From positions 620,001 through 684,000 of the forward strand of contig JARGSG010000225.1 of NCBI GenBank assembly GCA_030374805.1: a DNA stretch of 64,000 nucleotides, written 5' to 3'. Below the pieces are notes generated by a model, which was not told where the DNA came from, ran no database searches, and saw nothing but the letters and a program-made list of their open reading frames with translations. Below, one piece after another: positions 40,148 to 49,370 of the stretch. The translations under genes were made by a program, and so were the position numbers. Position 1 is the stretch's first letter; the number at the start of each line of letters is the position of its first letter. Source of the stretch: Gracilaria gracilis (lineage: Eukaryota; Rhodophyta; Florideophyceae; Gracilariales; Gracilariaceae).

Positions 40148-43114
40148 ATGGCTTTCATTGCGAATCCGACCCAACTACGGATATCTCGGTTTTCGGGCTC
40201 AAAACTAAAGGCCAACACTTCCAACGGATATGGAGGATTTCGTCGTTGCAGCGCGTCTTTGACCTCGAAAAGTGCAGAGCTGGTTACCAAACCTGGCGTA
40301 GATGGTAGTGCACCATCTGCAGAAACACTTACTGATGAATGGGAAGCACTCAAGTCTGTAATCCCATTCCATGAGATACGTAACGTGTCGAAACCTGGTC
40401 AATATCTTGGAAACGAGCTCGGTGCGGTCAAGAAGCCTTGGGACTCTGTCAAAGTTCGTTTTTGCCTAGCATACCCAGATCTTTATTCGATTGGAATGAG
40501 CAGTACCGGTCACATTGTGTTGTACAGCTGCCTAAATGAGCATCCGGATCTTCTGTGTGATCGATCCTATTTGCCGGCACCTGACATGCAGAAGGTTTTG
40601 CAAAAGTATAACCTTTCCCTTTTTGCTGTTGAATCAAAACGGCCTTTGTCCGACTTTGATGTCATCGGTATGAGTTTAATGTACGAACTTGGTGCTACGA
40701 ACTGTGTGAAGGTCATGGAACAAGCCAATATTCCTTGCACATGGGCTGCTCGAGATACAGCTGTATCTCTGCGAGAAGGACCGCCTCTCATATTTGCCGG
40801 TGGGCTATCAGTTACAGCAAATCCAGAACCTTACGCAGACTTGTTTGATTTCATGAGCATAGGAGACGGAGAAGATATGCTACCAGAAATTGGCGAATGC
40901 GTATCCAGAGCTTTGGAGGAGAATCCAAAGGTTTCCAGAGAGGAAGTACTGTTGAAGCTTGCGAAAGAAGTTCCAGGGGTATATGTCCCAAGATTTTACG
41001 AATGTCATCCATCTGGAGCAGTGTTTCCCACTAGAGCAGATATCCCTGCCAAAGTCCAGAAACGCAACTCCTTGCCACAGCCTTGGAGAGCAACTCAACT
41101 TGTTCCGCTGACTGATCCAATTCATGACCGCCTGACTGTTGAAATTCGTCGTGGCTGTACTCGTGGATGCCGGTTCTGTCTTCCGGGCATGGTACAGCGT
41201 CCTGCTCGGGACGTGAACCCGGATGAAGTTATTCGGACAGTGAAGGAAGGTGTGAAGGCCACGGGGTACGATGAGTTTTCATTGCTCTCGTTAAGCTGTT
41301 CGGATTGGCTGAGTTTGCCCAGCGTTGGGATACAACTGAAGAACGACCTCCGTCACGAAGAAGAGTCCATATCCCTTTCCCTCGGTTCGCAACGTATTGA
41401 CAGATTTGATGAGCATATTGCCAATGTGCTTGATGGAACCCGAAAAGCTGGGCTTACATTCGCGCCGGAGGCCGGAACACAGCGAATGAGAGATGTTATC
41501 AATAAAGGTCTGACTAACGAGGACTTGCTCAATGGTGTTAAGCTCGCCTATGATTCAGGGTATCATAACGTGAAACTATACTTCATGATTAACCTTCCAT
41601 CCGAAACTGACGACGATGTGATCGGCATTGCCGACACCATCAAGTGGCTACAAAGAAAATGCCGAGCACCAGGACGACGGAGGCTTTCTGTGACCGCAAC
41701 TATTTCTACTTTTACGCCAAAGAGCTGGACACCATTTCAGTGGCATTCCACATCAATTGATGAAGTTAAGCGGAAGCAACGAATGCTTAAGTATGCTTTC
41801 AAGAATGTACGGGATGTAAAGCTCTCAATGACAGATCCCATGCTGTCATCTATGGAAGACTTCATCGGCCGTGGTGATCGTAGGCTCGGAAAGGTAATCC
41901 TTCGAGCTCACGAACTAGGGGCAGGAATGGATGCATGGTGGGAAAACATGAAGGATGCTTATGATGCATGGTGCCAAGCAATTACTGAAGCCGGTCTTCA
42001 GTGGAAGTACCGGAGAGTTGAACGCGGAGAGTGGAATATTGCTGAGACCGAAAGAGAACAAGTACGAGGACCCCGAGGTTGGTATGACACCATACGATCT
42101 CTCAATCTAGATCGCAAGAATTTGATACCGAAAGACGAAGTTGGAGCCCAAGAGTCTCAGGAAAACAAGCCTTCCCCTCTAGATAGGCCACTGCCGTGGG
42201 ATCACATAAACACTGGACTAGACAAAGGATGGCTTCGAGATGAACTGATGCGAGCTTTAACTGGAACCCTAACACCAGATTGTGCATTTAATGAATGCTC
42301 ATCATGCGGCGTCTGTGGTGAAGAACTGGGCAACAACATAACAATACCTCCACGTGAAATACCTATGTATAAGGGAAACTACATTCCAAACTCGGACACT
42401 GTACAGAGAATACGGGTTACGTTCGAAAAGAAGGCGGCATTGGCCCTCGCCTCGCAACTTGACTTGAATAGAATGTTTGACAGGCTCTTACGGAGAGCGT
42501 CCATCCCAATATCATTTACCGGTGGGTTTCATCCTCATCCACGAGTTGTAAATGCAGCTGCTTTGCCTTTTGGAGCAACGTCAGCGGGGGAATTAGTGGA
42601 CTTCATCCTTAGGAAGAAACTCAAAGTGTCCGAATTCAAGAAGGAGATTGACTCTCGCTTACCTGACGGTATGAAAATTGTGAAAGCTGATGAAGTACCG
42701 CTGAAGTCTTCGTCTTTGCCTATGCTTATGGAAGCGTCAGAGTATATCGTCGCAGTTGATACCGATGACGGGACCTTACAGGACTGGCGACTAGTTGCAA
42801 GCAAGGTGAGGAATTCAGGACCAGTGATTGTTGAAAAAGTCAGCAAGAAAGGTAACATAGCCATGAGGGATCTGCGAAAAATGTTGTATGATATTCGACT
42901 TGCCACGCCTATAGAAGCAGCACCTGTTCTTGAGCATGTTGGCGTATCAAACTGGCCACGTCATGCAGGGGTGGTCGCTTGCACCTTAGAACTACGAAAC
43001 GAAGGCGCTCTGAGCCCAGAAGCTCTTGTCGAGATGATTAATTTAGTTATGGGAACTTCCAGGTATCAATTACTTCATGCGCACAGATCGAGAATAGTCT
43101 TAAAACCGGAGTAG
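40148..43114 (+). CDS. Radical SAM protein fused to DUF2344 (TIGR03960/TIGR03936 type), probably plastid
   Basis: A 988-residue protein. Residues 1-50 (MAFIANPTQLRISRFSGSK, then Ser/Arg-rich) look like a plastid transit peptide. A B12-binding-like domain follows at about 90-260. The radical SAM centre is C337-x3-C341-x2-C344 in RRGCTRGCRFCLPG. GTRKAGLTFAPEAGTQRMRDVINKG is typical of the family. The C-terminal third (from about 750: RIRVTFEKKAALALASQLDL, GFHPHPRVVNAAALPFGA) is the DUF2344 module, which in bacteria is often a separate or fused partner. Cys-rich SSCGVCGEE near 720 could hold another metal. The fused form is known mainly from bacteria including cyanobacteria, suggesting plastid ancestry. 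The substrate is not known; tRNA or protein modification is speculation. Confidence 0.9.
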   Translation: MAFIANPTQLRISRFSGSKLKANTSNGYGGFRRCSASLTSKSAELVTKPGVDGSAPSAETLTDEWEALKSVIPFHEIRNVSKPGQYLGNELGAVKKPWDSVKVRFCLAYPDLYSIGMSSTGHIVLYSCLNEHPDLLCDRSYLPAPDMQKVLQKYNLSLFAVESKRPLSDFDVIGMSLMYELGATNCVKVMEQANIPCTWAARDTAVSLREGPPLIFAGGLSVTANPEPYADLFDFMSIGDGEDMLPEIGECVSRALEENPKVSREEVLLKLAKEVPGVYVPRFYECHPSGAVFPTRADIPAKVQKRNSLPQPWRATQLVPLTDPIHDRLTVEIRRGCTRGCRFCLPGMVQRPARDVNPDEVIRTVKEGVKATGYDEFSLLSLSCSDWLSLPSVGIQLKNDLRHEEESISLSLGSQRIDRFDEHIANVLDGTRKAGLTFAPEAGTQRMRDVINKGLTNEDLLNGVKLAYDSGYHNVKLYFMINLPSETDDDVIGIADTIKWLQRKCRAPGRRRLSVTATISTFTPKSWTPFQWHSTSIDEVKRKQRMLKYAFKNVRDVKLSMTDPMLSSMEDFIGRGDRRLGKVILRAHELGAGMDAWWENMKDAYDAWCQAITEAGLQWKYRRVERGEWNIAETEREQVRGPRGWYDTIRSLNLDRKNLIPKDEVGAQESQENKPSPLDRPLPWDHINTGLDKGWLRDELMRALTGTLTPDCAFNECSSCGVCGEELGNNITIPPREIPMYKGNYIPNSDTVQRIRVTFEKKAALALASQLDLNRMFDRLLRRASIPISFTGGFHPHPRVVNAAALPFGATSAGELVDFILRKKLKVSEFKKEIDSRLPDGMKIVKADEVPLKSSSLPMLMEASEYIVAVDTDDGTLQDWRLVASKVRNSGPVIVEKVSKKGNIAMRDLRKMLYDIRLATPIEAAPVLEHVGVSNWPRHAGVVACTLELRNEGALSPEALVEMINLVMGTSRYQLLHAHRSRIVLKPE

Positions 43115-43269
43115 AAAAGCACTGACGAACAATTTGCTCACTACTGCTCGCACAACTCATCTTCCCTTGGGGTTCGTACTTCCACCACTAGGAAATAAGG
43201 TCTTTGATGCTTCCATATCAGTCCGTCTTCACTACAAGACTTGCTTTGAAATGCATCACATGTGCATCG

Positions 43270-44859
43270 TCACCGGACTTCGGTGCTCTGCTTAGACTTT
43301 AAGTACTGCCCTGTCCATTCAGCATCTGGTAAGGAGGCGAAGTCAGATGTGCACTGCCATAAAGAAAGAGTACCTTTCGAGCTACCAGCACAAACATGTC
43401 GAGAAATGGGATCCCATTGAATGTTGGTAATTTGGGTGTTCCCATCGGTCGCTGGGGTTTCAAAGTGCCAATAGTTTCGACCACTTGAAGGAGATAGGTG
43501 ATGGCTAATATCGAAAAGAGAAAGGTATCCAGCTTCGCTACCGGTGCAAAAGACGGTGGGATGCTGATTGCTCCATGCAACATCATTTATCCTCCCATAC
43601 TCCACCATATCGTAGGTATCAATACAAACTGGGTGTTGCGATTTGTGAAAGTACCACAACTTTATAGTCCAATCCGCAGATGCGGAGAGCACAATGTCGT
43701 CCAGGTATGCAACGCGGTGTCCGGAAGGATGTGCAGAGAGAGCTGTTACGACACCGTCATGAGTATCACCCGAGGCAGTTTCCACAGTCCACGAAGCATC
43801 ATTACCATCTGCCCGATGAATTCCTCCCGAGTCGTCTCCGACAAATAGAGATGTGAACTTATTTGCCGTCGTCTTCTCACCCCCAGCAAGTCTCGCCGTG
43901 CGCGGAAAATCGAAGCTAGAAATGTTCAGTTCGGCTGCTGTTCCATTCTCCCGCAGTGTGTCCTTGGTAAGTGGCACATCCGGCTTTGAAAGCGTCCACT
44001 TGCAAACATGGCCACCAATGCTCGTTGAAACGAAATATGGAGAAGACTCTGCTGTAGTCCTTAGTGCAGTAATCTGCTGCCTGTCGTGAAAACCAGCTAC
44101 GAATGCTGTGTCACCCTCCAGGGCATGAATTGGCAAGGAAGACTTCAAGCGAGTGTCCCAAAAGAGTACGCTGCCAGAGACGGTTCCGCCAACAACTAGT
44201 GTCGGGGATATACTCGGAAGTTCCAAAGCTGACATGGCAGCGTTGGCTGTTAGAGTTCTCTGCAAGGTATTCCGACCTTCATCTAAACACCATATTGCGT
44301 TCAGTCCAGGTTCTGAACGCAAGCACTGATCAGAACGAGAGCCGTGGGATGTAACAATAATATCATCGAATTTCTTGTGGAACTTTATCCCAGTAACCGG
44401 CCGGGCATCTGTTAACTTATCTTTGAGAGTAACTTGAAACCGCAGCGGAGATCCGTTTGAAGCGCGTTGGGACCCGGAATGTAAACTGTCTGTTATCTTC
44501 TCTTGCTCTCCTTCCTCTGAGGGAATAAGACCAAACTTGGAAGAAAAGCTTGCGTCACCCATAAGCTCTGGCAGATATGTTCGTTTTCTGACATTAGCTC
44601 CCATTGAGGCTGGAACTGTGATATCATTCTGAGAATTCTCATTGGAAGGAGGGAGATTCAGTTCCGCCTTGAAGGCGCGTGAGAAAGAGCTGCGATCAGT
44701 TGAACTCCGACCCTGATTCGTCGAGTAAGAAGAACGTCCATGGTTCTTCTGCTTAGCGGACTGGGTTCCCCTTTTCTGATATGACTGCAAACCAATAAGG
44801 GTCTCCTTCTGTTGTTGAAGCCTTCGTCGCCTTTCTTCTATATTAAAGCGTTGATCCAT
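43270..44859 (-). CDS. Dynein intermediate chain-like WD40 protein
   Basis: A 529-residue protein. The first 30 residues form a charged helix (IEERRRRLQQQKETLIGL), like the dynein intermediate chain N-terminus; a Ser/Asn-rich linker follows. WD40 repeats occupy about 150-520. The diagnostic part is near 370-440: ILSASADWTIKLWYFHK, then INDVAWSNQHPTVFCTGSEAGYLSLFDI, matching the DIC pattern SSxDWTVKLW ... DVxWSPxHPxxF. It would hold cargo adaptors and light chains on a cytoplasmic dynein. No canonical TQT motif for LC8 is seen in the linker. A different WD40 scaffold is possible. It is convergent with the radical SAM gene, 155 bp apart. Confidence 0.75.
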   Translation of the reverse strand: MDQRFNIEERRRRLQQQKETLIGLQSYQKRGTQSAKQKNHGRSSYSTNQGRSSTDRSSFSRAFKAELNLPPSNENSQNDITVPASMGANVRKRTYLPELMGDASFSSKFGLIPSEEGEQEKITDSLHSGSQRASNGSPLRFQVTLKDKLTDARPVTGIKFHKKFDDIIVTSHGSRSDQCLRSEPGLNAIWCLDEGRNTLQRTLTANAAMSALELPSISPTLVVGGTVSGSVLFWDTRLKSSLPIHALEGDTAFVAGFHDRQQITALRTTAESSPYFVSTSIGGHVCKWTLSKPDVPLTKDTLRENGTAAELNISSFDFPRTARLAGGEKTTANKFTSLFVGDDSGGIHRADGNDASWTVETASGDTHDGVVTALSAHPSGHRVAYLDDIVLSASADWTIKLWYFHKSQHPVCIDTYDMVEYGRINDVAWSNQHPTVFCTGSEAGYLSLFDISHHLSPSSGRNYWHFETPATDGNTQITNIQWDPISRHVCAGSSKGTLSLWQCTSDFASLPDAEWTGQYLKSKQSTEVR

Positions 44860-45524
44860 GTGAGAGGATTAAGAACCTTCAATCTGTCTCATGTCATGAC
44901 GTGCTAGCGCACAAGTATGGAGCTTTTTTCAGGTTTGGTTGTTGATTGCAGCGACAAAGAAAATGGTCTCGTTGACTGAGAACGCCACCACGGGCATCGA
45001 ATGTACTACTGACAAAGCATTGCATCTAGAGCTAGCTAACCCTACAGAACATCTCTGTGAAGATAGCGTTGCTAGCCCTCCTAGATACCCATAGACGCTA
45101 CTGTAGCTGGCGCCGAGACCTTCTGTTCATTTTCAAATTTTTGATTCAGGCTCCAGGTAGAACACTACCCTTCTACGGTAGAAGTTCTATCGTTGTGCTT
45201 CTTCCGTATTCAAACAACTGTTAGCTGTAAGCATCGAAACAGTCGACACGTACCTTCGTAAACTTAGATGGACTCTTTTAACAATCATGTGATGGTGATT
45301 CCGAAAGTCCCGAGTCCCGAGCTAATGAGGACCTCATGGATGAAGCTCCGTTCATGAAGCTCCGTTCATGAAGCTCGGTCGGCTGCCAATAGATATTCTC
45401 TCAACTACCAACGGTACCGTGTAGAGGCTGTTGAATACAGCAAAAAATGACAGAGAGGCCGTGTGCTGGGCGAATGAAAGCCATTTACTGCTTCGAAACG
45501 TGCTAAGCTTACTCTGTTTTGAAG
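44860..45524. other. Divergent intergenic region
   Basis: It holds the promoters of the WD40 gene and the hydrolase. A 14-bp unit ATGAAGCTCCGTTC is repeated about 2.6 times at 45340-45376. The string TACCTTCGTA occurs at 45250 and AACTACCAACGGTACCG near 45406. Confidence 0.5.
45340..45376. repeat. 14-bp tandem repeat
   Basis: The unit ATGAAGCTCCGTTC occurs twice completely and once partly, about 150 bp upstream of the hydrolase start. Confidence 0.85.
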
Positions 45525-46535
45525 ATGAACACAGAAGTGCTGTGGTACTTTTCGGCCGCTCTTTTTGCAGTCTATGGAGTCCTGGCTATAGCATTGCTCA
45601 TAATCTTGCCAGCCAAAGTAGCGAAGCCGCCATGGCATCTGCCAAGCCCAGGAAAAGAACTTCAGGACAAGACCATTCCGCCGTCATGGTTGGGTGTCAC
45701 CAATCCCAAACAACTTAATCTTGTATTCCAAGATGTTTCTTTTCGAACCCCTGCAGGTCTCGCCCTTAGAGGTTGGCTGATGCCATCCACTGAGAACGCC
45801 CCCGGCAATCCGTCTCCAATTGCTGTTGCATGTGTTCATGGTGCCGGGCGCGACCGGCGTGCGTTTTTGCGACACGCCGTGTTCCTAACACAGGCTGGAT
45901 TTGACGTTCTCTTGTTTGACTGTTCAAATCATGGAGCAAGTGACAGCTTTCCTATGTGGCCCCGAGGACCTTGGCCGGGGCGAGCAGTGTCTCTCGGAAA
46001 GCGTGAACATGTTGACGTCATATCAGCCGTTAAATTTCTCAAGTCACGTGGAACTGAACGCGTTGCAGTGCTCGGGACTTCTCAAGGAGCATCATCGGCT
46101 ATCATCGCTGCTGCTAAGTGTGGTGATATTGATGCATTGGTTTTGGAGAATCCATTCTCTTCACCGGAAGTTCTGGTTCGACACATCGTCACAACTATTC
46201 TAAAACAAATTCCATTGCCGTTCTTCGATATTGCTTTGACGCCGTTAGTGTTTCGGCTCTCACTCCTCCGCACCGGTAACTTCCCAACTTCTGAGCAGAA
46301 AAAAGCTATTGATTATATGTTGAATGTAACCGTTCCAGTCCTGTTTATCCATGGCACTGCTGACAGAGTGGTGCATCACAAGGAATCGGAGATATTATAT
46401 AATGCAGCTGCGATGGAACACAAGGAGCTATGGCTCGTAGATAATGCACCTCATACACAATGCTTTAACACGCAACCAGACGATTTCCGAACAAAGGTAA
46501 CCGAGTTCCTGCGTACTCATCTCGTGGATGCCTAA
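45525..46535 (+). CDS. Alpha/beta hydrolase with N-terminal membrane anchor
   Basis: A 336-residue protein. Residues 6-30 form one hydrophobic segment, probably an N-terminal anchor, so the catalytic domain should face the lumen or cytosol at a membrane. The fold markers are VHGAGRDRRAF (oxyanion region), the nucleophile Ser186 in LGTSQGASS, Asp280 in FIHGTADRVV and His310 in DNAPHTQCF, a complete triad in the right order. It resembles dienelactone-hydrolase/ABHD-like serine hydrolases. The substrate is unknown; an acyl or peptide ester is likely. The frame starts at a TTG two codons upstream of the ATG at 45525. Confidence 0.85.
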   Translation: MNTEVLWYFSAALFAVYGVLAIALLIILPAKVAKPPWHLPSPGKELQDKTIPPSWLGVTNPKQLNLVFQDVSFRTPAGLALRGWLMPSTENAPGNPSPIAVACVHGAGRDRRAFLRHAVFLTQAGFDVLLFDCSNHGASDSFPMWPRGPWPGRAVSLGKREHVDVISAVKFLKSRGTERVAVLGTSQGASSAIIAAAKCGDIDALVLENPFSSPEVLVRHIVTTILKQIPLPFFDIALTPLVFRLSLLRTGNFPTSEQKKAIDYMLNVTVPVLFIHGTADRVVHHKESEILYNAAAMEHKELWLVDNAPHTQCFNTQPDDFRTKVTEFLRTHLVDA

Positions 46536-47098
46536 TCGATACATTCTGACAGCACTTGACCTAGGCCTGGTAACGGAACTTAAGGACGATACCAAGTTAG
46601 AAAGTATAGCCATTACGTACATGCATCGCATATGCACCAATCTGTGGACTCAAAGACACAAAAACCTTTCATGAGGGGAAACGGTTGTTGACCTGTTGTG
46701 AATACCGAATGAAGGCTTGAATGGCCTGTGGTACCATAGAGATGGCTACAGATTGACGCAGTGACTCGAATGTTTCTAACTACGGACTTAATATCATGTA
46801 TAGATCTTGTCTGGTTGGCTACACGTGAGAGCGGATTTTAGTCAACGTGTCTGCGTTCCATACCGTTTGGTTTTGCATGGGCGTCGCCTCTCCCTCTCCT
46901 CTTTGCTTTTAACATTGAGGTCCAGTGGAGACGATAGGTTCGTGGTAACGTCGCTCAAGAAAACGACAGGAGTTTGGCTTATTAGAAATCACCCAGATTA
47001 ATCGTCGGGAAGCAAAATAAACAACCCGAGTTCTTCTTGTATGTGGCAGAAAATGCATCTTGGGGAGCCGACAAGGTATCTGCGTAAATATACATCGT
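46536..47098. other. Convergent intergenic region
   Basis: About 560 bp of 3' sequence between the hydrolase and the beta-rich protein. A small frame at 46807-47001 (+) is not supported. Nothing else recognised. Confidence 0.5.
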
Positions 47099-48229
47099 TC
47101 AATAGAAAAACCCTAGTCTTACTGCGACATGCGACAGGTTCTCGGCTTGAACCCTGGCCCGTATTTGACGTTGTCTTGGGTAATCAAACAGTGCATCTGA
47201 GCAAATTATGAACGCACTTCGAGGGCGGCCGTGGGCGGAAATCTTGCCCCACGGAGCAATAGCAGATACCATAACTCCGGTGCTATTAACCCGGCTAGAA
47301 AGCGTGGATGTAGTGGTGATGAGGGCACCTTTGAGCAGGTGTGTCATGGTTTGCTCTATTTGAATGCTTTCAGTATCAAAACTAAGCCTCGAAATCGAAC
47401 CACTTTGAGATAAATGATACATCCCCACCCTCCGTCTCTGAAATTCGTAAGAGATCTTAAATGGTTTCCGCAACAGTTGAAGTTCACCGGGGCCACTATT
47501 TGGTTCGCGCTCCCAGATCAAGCATGGCGCCGTTTGGCCACCTGCCCAGAGGGGCGCTTGTAATTTCGGCGTGATGCGCAGTGGATTATTGCGTACTCGC
47601 AGAGAGACCATGTGCCGGAAAGCTTCGAGGGAGTAAAGAGCACTCACGAAACGGCCCTTCCATTTATATTCGAGCTCATGGTGTAATAGTAACTGTCCAG
47701 TGGAAGTGTGTTTTGCCTGCTTCACGCAGGGTGGAAGCAATACCAGTAGGTTCCTAACTCGTGATGCCAGAGATAAAGAGTCGTTGAAAGATGGAACAGT
47801 GATTAAGCGTTTAAGATGGACACTGATATTAATCTTCTTGGAGGGAGATAGCTTCATATTAACGGTGCCATGTTCTGTATCTCTGACGTTCACGGAAAGT
47901 GAAACGTCGGCGTCAGCGCGATGCAACCCAAACAGCCAGTGACGCCTGTGGTACTTGTTTTTCCTTTCAGGGTTCGGAAAACTGGAAGCCGGTCCGCGCT
48001 GCAGAGAATACGAAGATGGTGCATCGGCTGTAGCCCGTGCATTTCTATGGCGCTTAGCGGACTTCCTTAGTTCAACTTTTCCCTTTCCGGTATTTCTTTC
48101 ACAGACAGATGCATGTACAGATGAACGTCGTCCTAACCGCGCTTTCACCAAGTGGAATATCGGAAGGGGCCCAGATTCATTCGGTAGAGGTAAAGGAGCT
48201 GTGCGAGATTGGCTCACAAGCTTTGGCAT
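47099..48229 (-). CDS. Unrecognised beta-rich protein, possible outer-membrane barrel
   Basis: A 376-residue protein not matched to a family. Residues 1-95 are basic and Ser/Arg-rich. From about 105 on, alternating polar/hydrophobic stretches dominate (DVSLSVNVRDTE, VNMKLSPSKKINISVHLKRL, QLLLHHELEYKWKGRFV), with a final AVRLGFFY that ends in an aromatic residue. This is the pattern of a beta-barrel strand series with a C-terminal beta-signal, so a plastid or mitochondrial outer-membrane barrel is conceivable. This is inference from amphipathic pattern only. The first ATG is used. Confidence 0.5.
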   Translation of the reverse strand: MPKLVSQSRTAPLPLPNESGPLPIFHLVKARLGRRSSVHASVCERNTGKGKVELRKSAKRHRNARATADAPSSYSLQRGPASSFPNPERKNKYHRRHWLFGLHRADADVSLSVNVRDTEHGTVNMKLSPSKKINISVHLKRLITVPSFNDSLSLASRVRNLLVLLPPCVKQAKHTSTGQLLLHHELEYKWKGRFVSALYSLEAFRHMVSLRVRNNPLRITPKLQAPLWAGGQTAPCLIWEREPNSGPGELQLLRKPFKISYEFQRRRVGMYHLSQSGSISRLSFDTESIQIEQTMTHLLKGALITTTSTLSSRVNSTGVMVSAIAPWGKISAHGRPRSAFIICSDALFDYPRQRQIRARVQAENLSHVAVRLGFFY

Positions 48230-49370
48230 AACGGGTGGTACACTTCAAACCAACGTTGGTATTGTTGGAGAGGCTATTGCTCTTTGCATTGCAACACCTC
48301 GACTATCGAACCGGCTTCAGTACAATGTCATGACATGCACCGCGACATATTATGCAAAATAAGATAGGCGAGCAGTTTGTCGTTGAACGAATAGCTTTCG
48401 ATCATGCAGTGGAGGTTTGTTTTTCGTCGCTACGTAAAGAAAATGTGAAACAAAACTGGGCGGTGGTCGGTGGTTTAAGCTACCTTCGTAGTTGTACCGG
48501 TACGGATGAACATTGGAATTCTCGCATCTGTGCGAAGGTATCTAGCTGCTCAGCACCGCCGGTCGGGGAGAACAATCGCAGACTCGAGTTCGTGACGACG
48601 GCTGCGGTTGTAGCGTAGATACCGGCGCGCACCAGTATCTCCATAGTATGGGCTATACGTGTACCGTTGTATCTACAGTACTGTATTATAGCGAATGTTA
48701 CTGATGACAGGGCCGATGATGAAGCTTCGATGATCTGGGCGAAACCATCAACTGTCGTTAATCCCTGTCACGGTGGAGAACAACCAATCATATCTGCGGT
48801 CGAAAACACCCGCTTACAGTATATTGATGGAACACAGAGGGCCTATTTAGTGTATCTTGGCTTACAGCACTATTAAAATCTTTTCCTCTGTCAGCCGGCA
48901 TGGTGTTCGATTTGGCGCTCTTTTTCAAAAAAAAATGGCGCGCTCGAACATGATTTCGCTGGTGCAAAGTTTGCACTGCAAACATGCGCACTTTCTACTG
49001 TGATAGCGCGCCAAAAAAAAAGCCAGTGAGAAATAAATGAAAAAATGAAATCCGCCACTATATCGCTGCCCTCAGGCGCCCTCAGGATGTTTGCCCGCAT
49101 CTGCCAACCGGCACACCCCAGGCAGAACGGACAATTTATAGCAGAAAGCACCGCCACCTCCTGGACACTCTCACCCGCTCTCTCCGACTCGCGAGTATCC
49201 ACCTTGTCTGTTGTGTATCTTTCCCTCCAACGCCGCCACACGCCACACAGAAAGATCTCTTCTAGTGCTCAATCGAACACCACACCCCGAGTCGTTCATT
49301 CCGCCCATCAGTGCCAGCAGTTTGCCCAGCCACTGCTCTGCCTCCGACACCTCGAGAGAGAACACAAAAA
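48230..49370. other. Divergent intergenic region
   Basis: About 1.1 kb between a leftward and a rightward gene. An imperfect inverted pair AGCTACCTTCG (48478-48488) / CGAAGGTATCTAGCT (about 48534-48548) is present. GCGCGCC and A-run strings recur near 48930 and 49005. Frames at 49045-49464 and 49211-49492 overlap the next gene and are not called. Confidence 0.45.
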
